Part shown: positions 33,928 to 44,558 of the stretch, piece after piece
Position numbering within the stretch: position 1 is the stretch's first letter
Layout of the letters: each line of letters begins with the position of its first letter
Assembly (NCBI GenBank): GCA_030340625.1
Contig: JAOPHQ010003130.1
Location: 124,001-188,000, forward strand
Length of the DNA: 64,000 nucleotides
Source of the DNA: Merluccius polli
Taxonomy: Eukaryota; Chordata; Actinopteri; Gadiformes; Merlucciidae
Direction of reading: 5' to 3'
Program-made: the position numbers and the translations under genes
The notes under the pieces: generated by a model
Seen by the model: the letters and a program-made list of their open reading frames with translations, nothing else
Told to the model about the DNA's origin: nothing
Databases searched by the model: none

Positions 33928-35261
33928 TTATCCTAGAAATAACAGCTGGTTTAAAGGTGTCCCACGCTTTGTCAGTAGAAGTGCAAAGGCAAAACTGGAA
34001 GATTATAATCAAGGTGGCGTGTTTTATTTGTTTTGTGTTGGATTATCCACTTTAGGTCTTTGCCGTTTAACTGGCATGATATCCAGACAACAGAGTGGCA
34101 TCCTGTTTGACTTCATCCGTTGTGGAATAAAGCATTCGGTGTATATTGGTTAACTCCTCGGTAGACCCCTGAGTTGTGTTCACAAGCAATGGAGGGAAGT
34201 TTTACCTCAACGCTATAACGCACTTGTTTCAAGACGTTTTGTGATTATGTTTCAACTTTCCTCTTCTTTTTATGCCCACAGACTCTTCAGTTTCGTCCAA
34301 ATGATCCATCTTTAAAGATGACTGATCCAAAGATATGCCGAAAATTAACTTTCAGACAGCAACATCTCCGGCTGAACATAGTCGCAGCCATGTTGCTTCA
34401 CGTGACCTGAATACTGCTAATTCGCTGAACAAATTTATCGGTTTGTGTTCAAGAACAGCACCGGCTTTTGACGCTTTCTGCTGTAAAACCTGAAACATTT
34501 CAATGCCATGACAACGTACAATAACAGCGTTTGTGACAAAACGTATTTAGGGTTCAGAAAGTGGTATAAGTACCACTTATATAAGTATACGTGGTATAAA
34601 GTGGTTAAGAATAATCTTTCGAAAGTCAGTTTGTTTTTTCAAGGATGGCGTTTATCAGTTTTTGCAAATGAACTCAACGCATACAGCTGTCTTGTTATGA
34701 GGCTAGGTTATTATTGAAACAATTTGTAAAAATTACCCATCTATAGGATTGTCAAGTTAGTCATGAGATATTGTTTCAGGGTGATAACTTAACACAGCCT
34801 GACAATAATTATAAATATGCTTATTTCACAACGCAACTAATGGTATGTAATGTCTGACACACAACATACACTAGCTGTTTTATGAGAAAATATAAACAAA
34901 AGACAAGTCTATATTTCAATGATGTACAAATATGTTTTCCAACTACATTCTAAGCTGTGTTCAATCATAATTGCAGTTTTAAGAAGAGAGTCAGATTTGG
35001 GAGATTTAGATGAGATATGTCAAGAAGAAGCACCAAAGTGATTCCAATAAGTGTTTATAATATGTTTTTTATACACATAGTGTTAACACCACTAAACTAA
35101 TCACCCTCTGTACAAAGGAATCATAAACAAAATCAAACACTATTATGTATGGACAAAATGTGCATTATAGCCTTCTCTTATTATTTGACAGCATCAGCAT
35201 CATCTGTGATACACCAACACCTGTTCTACATGTTTAGTAGGCCTGCTTTCCTTGTTTTTAC

Positions 35262-35693
35262 CTTTGCAGAACCATCTAAATCTCCCAAATCATCAAGTGT
35301 CAGACTTTCTCAGAGTCTGGTCTGCAGGCAGTGTGTTGTTGTTGTAAGACCTAGTACATTTAAAATCACTGGTTATAGAATCTGTTGTCAAATATAGATC
35401 ATACTTGTACATGCTGCATAAAGCCACCGATCTCTGCAGGAGGGAGCTAAGTGTGGCAATAGCAACTGTACCATCAAAATTACATCTGGGCTTCCTCCTG
35501 TGACAACACCTCAATCACAGAAGGACTGTAATGAGATAGGTCACCTTAGAACTGTTCTCTTCATTTGACATATTCTTAATTCTTAATATTCTGATACTTC
35601 AGCCAAGTTATCAGAAATAGGTAAAAACATGGAACCAGTAGCAGAGAGGGAGGGCTGTTCGTTATTCATCAGCTATGATAATGTTTTGTTTAC
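35262..35693 (-). pseudogene. Protocadherin variable-exon relic (EC6 end and tail, promoter-fused)
   Basis: The minus strand carries a decayed copy of the last third of a variable exon. From about 35690 it has the end of EC6, then a gap where the membrane helix should be (around 35515-35540), then CCHRRKPRCNFDGTVAIA, YDLYLTTDSITSDFKCTRSY and NNNTLPADQTLRK in the tail. A frameshift after LRKS puts a stop at 35293. Another frame then reads DDLGDLDGSAK up to a donor-like AAAG|GTAAAA at 35262. It has no EC1-EC5: directly upstream follows promoter sequence with a CSE remnant. It is related to exons 8-14 but older. Confidence 0.85.
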
Positions 35694-35745
35694 GTGATGG
35701 GTGGAAGAAAGGCTGACTATTTTATTATTTTGTGCTCCATTCCTC

Positions 35746-35765
35746 ATGTATAGGGACACCAGAAG
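35746..35765 (-). promoter_or_regulatory. Decayed CSE of the relic unit
   Basis: atgtatagggacaccagaag on the plus strand; the core is CCCT where active copies have CGCT. The gatgggtgg...aaaggctgac module at 35696-35717 that accompanies the CSE of exons 8-14 is still visible. Confidence 0.6.
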
Positions 35766-35998
35766 TATCTAGGGAAAAATCATATCGAGTGTAACCCCAC
35801 ACTATTCTATCCACTATTTTTGTTTCCTTTATCCTTAAAAGTTTCGGAATTAAGTAATACATTAATACAACCATATTTGTACCAGATAAAATGACTAATT
35901 TACGCATGTTACCTAAAAATGCCAGCCTGAAATACTATTCAATGAATTGTGTAGTATTCATGAAGGCATTACAATGGTACACAGCAATAAAAGGAGAC

Positions 35999-36019
35999 TC
36001 CAGCACCATGGCCAGTGAC
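35999..36019 (+). promoter_or_regulatory. RE1/NRSE-like site downstream of exon 8
   Basis: TCCAGCACCATGGCCAGTGA, two changes from the core (TCC for TTC, GCCAG for GACAG). Confidence 0.6.
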
Positions 36020-36510
36020 ACAGTTAATAAGAATCAGGGACCATCAGACAGAGCACAGCATGCAGGCTGTACAACATCTTTAAGTCAGTCCTCCACATGT
36101 AGCAGTAATATAGTGGTTTGAGCAACGAACACATAGTGGAACAATGATGTCCTTCGATTACACAGAAATCTATGCAGAGTAGATGCTGAATCATCCACAT
36201 TTTGAACAACAAAGTGGAGACAGTGATGAGGGACTGTGCACAAAGAAAATTATGGTCAGAAGAAAAATGCAAAGTACACTGTACAGCAACAAAGATGTTT
36301 TATGTGACAGTAAGTGTAAGTAGTGTTTCTAGGATATCTTGAACACATAACCAGTCCAGTGAAAGCTATATGTCCCAAAGAGAGCAGTCAGAAGGAAAAC
36401 TTCCATTTCCAAGGCCAAATCACCTTTGTTCACCCTCTTCATCATCATGAATACGCTGCTACATCCTAAACTGCTTCTTCATTAACAAACTACTTTGTTT
36501 TATACAAACA

Positions 36511-36550
36511 GATAGATAATAGATAGATAGATAGATATATATATATATTG
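36511..36550. repeat. GATA/TA simple repeat
   Basis: gatagata units followed by (AT)n. Confidence 0.9.
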
Positions 36551-36771
36551 ATAAACATGCCGTAATGTATTGATATGAACGCAACAAACACATACCCTGA
36601 AAGTTACACTCAATTAAAGAATTAAAATATGAAATGTACACAAAAAGCTCATCAGTGTGTGGACCTGAAAAAGCATATTTTAACTGTTAAAGGGTCTTTC
36701 ACACAATTAGCTGTCGATAGAAATGTGATACGTTTCGTGGAAACATACTTTTTTTTTGCCAAAATGCCTAC

Positions 36772-39159
36772 CTCAGGGGAAGAATCAAGGTCTCCAAACA
36801 CTTCTTCAAAGTCAGTTGGATTTTTTCTCAGGGTCTGGTCTGCAGGCAGTGTGTTGTCATTGTAAGACGTGACAAATTTAAAGTCACTTGTTCTAGATCC
36901 AGTGGTTAAATACGCATCATAATTATATGTGCTGCGTAAAGTCCCAGTGCCGTCCACATCTGCGTAGTTTGGAGGGAGGTAAGAGCTGGGAATAGCAACC
37001 GCTCCATCAAATAACAGTCTGGGCTTTCTCCTCCGACAAAACCTCAATCCCAGAATGATAATAATGAAAGTCAAGAAAAAGGTGGAGACAGATACCAGTG
37101 CGATGATCAGATAGGATGTTAGTTTAGAACTGCTATCTTCATAAGCCATGTCCTTAAGCTCTGGTACTTCAGCCAAGTTATCAGAAATAAGTAAAAACAT
37201 GGAACATGTAGCAGAGAGGGAGGGCTGTCCGTTATCCTTTACAGCTACTATAATGTTCTGTTTCATGTTGTCAGAATCAGAAATGTCTCGCTGGGTCCTG
37301 ATCTCCCCACTGTGCAGATCGATTTTGAAAAGTCCCGGATCAGTGGATTTAATGATATGATAGGACAGCCATGCGTTCTGTCCAGAGTCCTTATCAACTG
37401 CTATCACCTTGGAGACCAGAGACCCTCCTTGTGCAGCTTTGGGTACCAGTTCAGTCATGAAGGAGTTTCCCTCTGGGGCGGGGTAAAGTATCTGAGGACT
37501 GTTGTCATTTACATCCGTTATGAAAACACTCACAGTCACGTTGCTGCTGAGCGGAGGAGAACCGTTGTCTCGTGCCATTACATAGACTTTAAAGCTCTTA
37601 AACTGTTCATAATCAAACAACCTGACACTTTGGATCACTCCGGTGTCTCCATTAACAGATAGATAAGAGGAAACTGGAGCACCGTTGACTTCACCAGGTA
37701 ACAGAGAATAGATCACTGTACCGTTTTGTCTCCAGTCTGGGTCATGGGCCTTAACAAAACACAGGCTGTGGCCAGGTTTGTTGTTTTCAGTGACATAGCT
37801 GCTATACGACTGTTCCTCAAACACAGGTGGGTTGTCATTGACGTCAGCTATTGAGATGTGAACAACTTTCACTGACGACAGAGGAGGAGAGCCCTCATCG
37901 GTGGCAGATATTGTGATGTTGTATTCAGACACTAGTTCCCTGTCTAGTTTCTCTGTTGTTACCAAAGAATAATAGTTTTTAATTGAAGGAATAAGTTTAA
38001 AAGGAACATGCTGCTGAAGAGAACACCTCACTTTGCGGTTTTTATCTGAATCTCTGTCCTGCACGTTAATAAGGCCCACCTCTGTACCAGGTGATGCGTT
38101 TTCTGGTACGGGATTGGTTACTGATTTCAAGGCAATCACAGGGGCGTTGTCATTAACATCGGTAATACTTATTATTACTTTAGTATCAGAAGAAATACCA
38201 AATCCATCTTTTGCCTGTACAATAATCTCATATTTCGATCCTTCCTCAAAGTCTATGTCACCTTCAACAAATATGTCTCCTGTATGTCGATCAAGTGAAA
38301 ACAGTTTTCGTGACTTATCAGATATCCGGCCTAGTTCAAATGTAACTTCACCATTAACACCCTCGTCTGCGTCCGCAGCGCTAACAGTGACCACACGGGT
38401 CTTAAGCGGAGCGTTTTCAGGCAGACTGGCTTCATACACGGCCTGACTAAACACTGGGGCGTTATCATTAGCGTCCAACACAGTGACGTGTATCGCTACT
38501 GTGCCTGATCTCTGAGGAGAGCCACCATCCAGAGCCGAAAGAGACAATTTAATTTCCTTCTGCTCCTCTCTGTCTAACTCCTTTTCTAAAACCAATTCGC
38601 CATATTTGGTTCCAGCACTGGTAGTTTGCATATTGAAAACAAAGTGTTCATTCCGTTGAAGAGTGTAACTCTGAACACCGTTTTGGCCTATATCTTCATC
38701 ATGAGCCGCATTAATACGATATCGAGCTCCTTTGTCAGCAGATTCTCTTATTTCCAGCTTGATCATATCCGTCGGGAACCTCGGTGCATTATCGTTTATG
38801 TCTTGTATCTGTAGTGACACACGGTGTAATTCTAAGGGAGACTCCATAAGCAGCTCGAATTTAAGAACACATGAAGGTTTTTCTCCGCATTGTTCCTCTC
38901 TGTCGATTCTCTCTGAAACAATGAGCTCTCCGCTACGAAGACTGACATCACAAAACCTCCGTTGGTTTTCTTCTGTTTCAATGCGAGCCTTCCTAGAAGA
39001 TAATATGTCCAATGTAAGTCCCAGGTCCTTGGCGATATTCCCAATAACAGATCCGAGCTTCATCTCCTCTTGAATAGAATAGCTCAGGTCGCCATGAACG
39101 TAATGCAGCGCAGATAATAAAGATAAAAACACACGAAGACCCAATCCGTTGTATCCCAT
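36772..39159 (-). CDS. Protocadherin gamma-type variable exon 8
   Basis: 796 codons from ATG 39159 (MGYNGLGLRVFLSLLSALHY) to CCTGAG|GTAGGC. An in-frame ATG 20 codons upstream (39219) would add MFETLNLSSILFISPTLLTR; I prefer the inner start because it gives a canonical signal peptide (1-23) and matches exons 9, 13 and 14. EC1 to 126 (DINDNAP), EC2 to 236, EC3 to 340, EC4 to 445, EC5 to 555, EC6 to about 675, helix about 680-704, tail to 796. Its EC2-EC3 belong to the class shared with exons 12 and 14 (NMQTTSAGTKYGEL, FVEGDIDFEEGSKYEIIVQA). EC5 has SLCFVKAH where its sisters have SLCSVKAH. It is the last intact member of the exons 8-14 group. Confidence 0.96.
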
Positions 39160-39380
39160 CCTTGTAAGGAGAGTAGGACTAATAAACAATATAGAAGACA
39201 GGTTCAGGGTTTCGAACAAAGCTCTAAATAAATTGTTTTTATCGAATACATAGAAAGACCATCGGCATGTAACAGCCTATACCGGGTTTCTACGAATCTC
39301 GGCTTTGTACTGCTCTCGTCAAGAGGTGGTGGGTGGAAAGGCTGACTAGTGTATTATGCTACAGGACTACTTTATTGCAG

Positions 39381-39400
39381 GTGCATAGCGACATCTTGAG
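39381..39400 (-). promoter_or_regulatory. CSE promoter element of exon 8
   Basis: gtgcatagcgacatcttgag on the plus strand, 222 bp upstream of the ATG at 39159. An aggtggtgggtggaaaggct module (CACCC-type) lies about 37 bp closer to the gene, from 39324. Confidence 0.85.
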
Positions 39401-39666
39401 TAATGAGGAAGTATAACACATTGAGAGTTGATATAACTCATAACTCGTGGATCACCAAATAGGCTACTATTATATTCAGTAGTGTTTTACTCTTTCTTTT
39501 TTGAAGGTGTTGGAATTAGATAAAACAAGACATTGCTCCACATGTGCACCATATAATAATTGATTATTGCTAAGGAAACCTAATGAACACATGTTTAAAT
39601 TATCTAATTGATTGGTATGGTCTTCATATAGGTGTTACTATGGCACAGCACTAACAAAAAAGCCAC

Positions 39667-39687
39667 TGCAGCACCATGGACAGAGAC
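39667..39687 (+). promoter_or_regulatory. RE1/NRSE-like site downstream of exon 9
   Basis: TGCAGCACCATGGACAGAGA, one change in the TTCAGC half; spacing intact. Confidence 0.68.
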
Positions 39688-40819
39688 ACAGTAAAGAGTT
39701 GGTCAGTAGAAGAAGGGATCATAAGCAGTAGGGATGTGCAGACTGTACAACAATACCTTCAAGTCACTGCTCCATATGTAGCAGGGTGTAGAGCAACATA
39801 CACAGAGTGGCACAACAACTCTCTGGGATTACATAGAAACCTATGGAGACTACAACACTTCTATTTGCCTGGATTCAATATTATCAGAGATAGTGGTGGA
39901 CAGGAGAGAAAGACAATAGGGCTATATAATGACTTAAAATACATCACCGAGCAACTAGACAGGAAGATAAATATGCAAGTGTTAAAACGATGATATGAAC
40001 ATTCAGATCTGTGAAACTCACCCCTGGACCGTGTAATGTCTAAAGACAAAACACATGTGTCCCCAAGACTGCGGTTCTAGTAAAAGCTATTTCCAATACA
40101 GAAATCCTCTGAAAGAGATGGGGCCGATATGCAATGTGGAGCACAGCTAAGTAAAGGCCCATCATTATAAACCCTCAACATCCTGAACAACAAAGCCTTC
40201 AATAATCTACGACAATGAGGTGTATAAAATACAAGAAAACATACACAAGAACTCAACTCTATATCAACCAGTCATTACAAATGTCAATCTGTCGACATAT
40301 TATACCACCCTTTTGCGAAGTGAAGTCCACATTAACTCTTTATTTTTAAATCCCTTGTTAATATGATGCTCAAAATGGAGGTACACTGTATTTAATTGAA
40401 ATATTAAATCATAATTGGTGATGCACAGTCATATCTTGGTGCAGAATAATTGCAATATTGATCATTATAGACTCTTTATTAATGACTGCATTAACATGCA
40501 GTACTTAATTGTTAAGATCCTTATAACATGATCAAAGTGTAACAATGCATTTCAATTTGCTCAGCCTTAATGATGCTGCACATCTCATGATATGTGCATC
40601 ACCCTGGTGCCTCTCGTGCAAACAAACAGAACACAATAGAGAATACACATTGAACAAACATGCGAAAAACCAATTTTGAAATGTCAAAGGGTGTCTACTA
40701 CACTATATTTCAGACAGACATATCATGAAGTACAATGGATTAGAAATGAGAAACTGACAGTTTATTTCTTAATTGAAACCTACGTGTTGAATCAGAATTT
40801 ATTTGGCTAAAATGCCTAC

Positions 40820-43207
40820 CTCAAGGGAAGAATCAAGGTCTCCAAACACTTCTTCAAAATCAGTTGGATTTTTTCTCAGGGTCTGGTCCGCAGGCAGTGT
40901 GTTGTCATTGTAAGACGTGACAAATTTAAAATCACTTGTTCTAGATCCAGTGGTTAAATACGCATCATAATTATATGTGCTGCGTAAAGTTCCAGTGGCG
41001 TCCATATCTGCGTAGTTTGGAGGGAGATAAGAGCTGGGAATAGCAACCGCTCCATCAAATAACAGTCTGGGCTTTCTCCTCCTACAAAACCTCAATCCCA
41101 GAATGATAATAATGAAAGTCAGGAAAAAGGTGGAGACAGATACCAGTGCGATGATCAGATAAGACGTTAGTTTAGAACTGCTATCTTCATAAGCCATATC
41201 CTTAAGCTCTGGTACTTCAGCCAAGTTATCAGAAATAAGTAAAAACATGGAACATGTAGCAGAGAGGGAGGGCTGTCCGTTATCCTTTACAGCTACTATA
41301 ATGTTCTGTTTCATGTTGTCAGAATCAGAAATGTCCCGCTGGGTCCTGATCTCCCCACTGTGCAGATCGATTTTGAAAAGTCCCGGATCAGTGGATTTAA
41401 TGATATGATAGGACAGCCATGCGTTCTGTCCAGAGTCCTTATCAACTGCTATCACCTTGGAGACCAGAGACCCTCCTTGTGCAGCTTTGGGTACCAGTTC
41501 AGTCATGAAGGAGTTTCCCTCTGGGGTGGGGTAAAGTATCTGAGGAGTGTTGTCATTTACATCCGTTATGAAGACACTCACAGTCACGTTGCTGCTGAGC
41601 GGAGGAGAACCGTTGTCTCGTGCCATTACATAGACTTTAAAGCTCTTAAACTGTTCATAATCAAACGACCTGACACTTTGGATCACTCCGGTGTCTCCAT
41701 TAACAGATAGATAAGAGGAAACTGGAGCACCGTTGACTTCACCAGGTAACAGAGAATAGATCACTGTACCGTTTTGTCTCCAGTCTGGGTCATGGGCCTT
41801 AACAGAACACAGGCTGTGGCCAGGTTTGTTGTTTTCAGTGACATAGCTGCTATACGACTGTTCCTCAAACTCAGGTGGGTTGTCATTGACGTCAGCTATT
41901 GAGATGTGAACAACTTTCACTGATGACAGAGGAGGAGAGCCCTCATCGGTGGCTGATATTGTGATGTTGTATTCAGACACTAGTTCCCTGTCTAGTTTAT
42001 CTGTTGTTACCAAAGAATAGTAATTTTCGATTGAAGTAATAAGTCTAAAAGGAACATGTTGCTGAATAGTGCAGCGAACATTTTGATTTTTTCCAGAATC
42101 TCTGTCCTGCACATTAATAAGACCCACCTCTGTACCAGGTGACACGTTTTCAGGTACATGATTGGTCAACGATATTAGCGACATTATCGGTGAGTTGTCA
42201 TTCACATCAGTTATACTGATAATTACTTTTGTATCTGAAGAGAGACCATAACTATCTTTGGCCTCAACAAACATTTCATATTTAATTCCTTCCTCAAAGT
42301 CTACATCACCTGCAACAAATATCTCACCAGTATGTCGATCAAGTGAAAACAGCTTCCTTGATTTCTCAGATATCCGACCTAATCCATATGTTACTTCCCC
42401 ATTGACACCGTCGTCCGCATCCGTTGCGCTAACAGTGACAACCAGGGTCTTCAACGGCTCGTTTTCAGGTAGACTGGCTTCGTACACGGCCTGACTAAAC
42501 ACTGGGGCGTTATCATTAGCGTCCAACACAGTGACGTCTATGGTTAAAGTACCTGATCTCTGAGGAGAACCACCATCCAGGGCAGTGAGCAATAATTTCA
42601 ATTCCTTCTGCTCCTCTCTATCCAACTCCTTGTCCAGAACCAATTCGCCATATTTACTACCTGCACTTGTCGTTTGTATATTGAAAACAAAGTGTTCATT
42701 CCGTTGAAGAGCGTAACTCTGAACACCGTTTTGGCCTATATCTTCATCATGAGCCGCATTAATACGATACCGAGCTCCTTTGTCAGCAGATTCACTAATT
42801 TCCAGCTTGATCATATCCGTCGGGAACCTCGGTGCATTATCGTTTATGTCTTGTATCTGTAGTGATACTCGGTGTAATTCTAAGGGAGACTCCATAAGCA
42901 GCTCGAATTTAAGAACACATGAAGGTTTTTCTCCGCATTGTTCCTCTCTGTCGATTCTCTCTGAAACAATGAGCTCTCCGCTACGAAGACTGACATCACA
43001 ATACTGCCGTTGGTTTCCAGCCGTTTTAATCCGAGCCTTACGAGTAGATAATATTCCGACTTCAAATCCCAGGTCCTTGGCGATATTTCCAATAACAGAT
43101 CCGCGCTTCATCTCTTCTTGAATTGAATAGCTCAGATCGCCATGAACGTAATGCAGTCCAGATATAAAAAATAAATACACACAAAGACCCAACCGACTGT
43201 GTTCCAT
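40820..43207 (-). CDS. Protocadherin gamma-type variable exon 9
   Basis: ATG at 43207 (MEHSRLGLCVYLFFISGLHY), 796 codons, donor CTTGAG|GTAGGC. It forms a distinct EC class with exon 13: EC1 has FEVGILSTRKARIKTAGNQR, EC3 has VAGDVDFEEGIKYEMFVEA, EC4 has SGKNQNVRCTIQQHV and RLITSIENYYSLV. From EC5 onward it is nearly identical to the other exons of the group. Particular differences are SLTNHVPENV (exon 13 has NPVPEN), MDATGTLRS in the tail (others VDGTGTLRS) and SSLE at the exon end, shared only with exon 12. No upstream in-frame extension like that of exon 8. Intact and probably functional. Confidence 0.96.
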
Positions 43208-43407
43208 TGTAAAAACAGAGTCATATACACTAGAAACGACAGGTTAGAGATTGCCAACGACGCTCTAAAAATGGATTTGATCGAAGGAGCGGAAAGATCA
43301 ACGACCTTTAAAACCGCTTTTACACGATTTCCCAGCTTCGGACTGCTCGCCTCAGGAGGTGGTGGGTGGAAAGGTTGACGATTGTAGTCTGTTGAACTCA
43401 ATTGCAG

Positions 43408-43427
43408 GTGCATAGCGACACCACGAG
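43408..43427 (-). promoter_or_regulatory. CSE promoter element of exon 9
   Basis: gtgcatagcgacaccacgag on the plus strand, 201 bp upstream of the ATG, with the ggtggtgggtggaaaggtt module nearby. Confidence 0.85.
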
Positions 43428-43701
43428 TCAGTAGAAAGTATCACACATTGAGAGTGGACGTAAACCATGTAACACCAAATCGGCGAGGCATGCTATTTAA
43501 TTAGGTTTTTCTTTCCCCCTTCGTTTTTTAAGGTGTTGGAATTGAGCAAGAAACTGTAGGCTACACCAAATAGGCTATGATCAAAAATGAACTGAATCAA
43601 TACTTAGCCTACTAATAAAATAATGCTTAAATAAAAAAAATAAATGGTATGTAGGCCTATTCATGAAGGCATTGCAATGGTAGACAGCAATGAAATGACA
43701 T

Positions 43702-43722
43702 TCAATCACCACGGACAGCGAC
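43702..43722 (+). promoter_or_regulatory. RE1/NRSE-like site downstream of exon 10
   Basis: TCAATCACCACGGACAGCGA: the right half ACCACGGACAGCG matches the consensus exactly; the left half is shifted by one base (ttcaat). Confidence 0.6.
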
Positions 43723-43814
43723 ATAACATGCAGTATGTCAGCAGAAACAAAGCTCCCATCACACAGAGCCCAGCATACAAACTACAAATCACCTGATCAG
43801 TCCTCCACACAGCC

Positions 43815-43966
43815 GTAACATAGTGGTGGGAGCAACACACATATAGTGTAATAGTAACATGGTGGGAGCAACAAACACATAGTGTAGCAGTAACATAGTG
43901 GTGGGCGCATCAAACACATTGTGTAGCAGTAACATAGTAGTGGGAGCCACAAACACATAGTGGCAC
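43815..43966. repeat. Minisatellite of about 40 bp, four copies
   Basis: Imperfect copies of a unit containing gtaacatagtggtgggagca and acaaacacatagtgtagca. A related three-copy array lies at 59594-59712 in the other type A spacer. Confidence 0.85.
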
Positions 43967-44558
43967 AATCAATTTATCAGATTACACAACCAACTTTGCA
44001 GAATAGATGCTGAAGCTTCCAAATACTCAACGATAACGTGCGACTAGTGGTGAGGGACTGGGTTCAGAGAAAAACACAAACAATACCAGATACTAGACAG
44101 GACATTTGATGTCACAGTAAAAGTGTTTTCTGGAATATCTTGAACATTCATAACTCTACCACCCAAGTTCAGCTCGTGAATTCCACAAAGTCCAGTGAAA
44201 GCTATCTGTCCCAAACAATGTAGTCAGAGGAAAAACTTCCATTTCCAATGTCAAATCACCACCTTTTGAACACTTTGATTCATACCACAATTGAATAGAT
44301 ACAAATGCCATAATGTAGGCCTATTAATAGAAAAGCAACATACATATAACCTTAACTTTGCACTCAATTAAATAATTACAATATTATATAAAAAACATAT
44401 CCCCATGTTGGCCTGCAAAGACCACATTGTTTAAAAAAAGAAATGGGTGAATGCATTAGATAGGACTGTGACAGATGGATGACACAAACTAAATTACGTT
44501 CAATAGATGAGCTGCATTGGTGAGAAGCTGAAATACTATATTATTATTTTATGTTTAC

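Larger units (their letters stand above)
32624..35261. other. Long spacer between exon 7 and the relic unit
   Basis: Holds the exon 7 promoter. A degenerate run of cagtgtttcaca-like units lies at about 33655-33745. A short minus-strand open stretch sits at 33772-33927. No RE1-like site was recognised here, and no other gene. Confidence 0.65.
35694..36771. other. Spacer between relic unit and exon 8
   Basis: Relic promoter (to about 35775), an RE1-like site at 35999, and a GATA/TA simple repeat at 36511-36550. No gene seen. Confidence 0.75.
39160..40819. other. Type C spacer between exons 8 and 9
   Basis: Promoter of exon 8, RE1-like site at 39667, otherwise AT-rich. Nearly identical to 50989-52642. 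A plus-strand open frame of 105 codons starts inside the RE1 core; it is treated as chance. Confidence 0.85.
43208..44558. other. Type A spacer between exons 9 and 10
   Basis: Promoter of exon 9, RE1-like site at 43702 and a minisatellite at 43815-43966. Related to 59076-60382. No gene seen. Confidence 0.85.

Noticed and set aside
33724..34055. Plus-strand open frames of 65 and 73 codons in the exon 7/8 gap
   Set aside because: They overlap each other in different frames and have no recognisable family. The minus strand looks more protein-like and is reported at low confidence.
39676..39993. Plus-strand open frame of 105 codons in type C spacers, recurring at 51499
   Set aside because: Its ATG is part of the RE1 core, the equivalent frame is different in type B spacers, and it resembles no protein. 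The recurrence comes from spacer duplication.
43815..43966. CRISPR-like regular array in the type A spacer
   Set aside because: The units are contiguous imperfect copies with no spacer diversity; it is a minisatellite.
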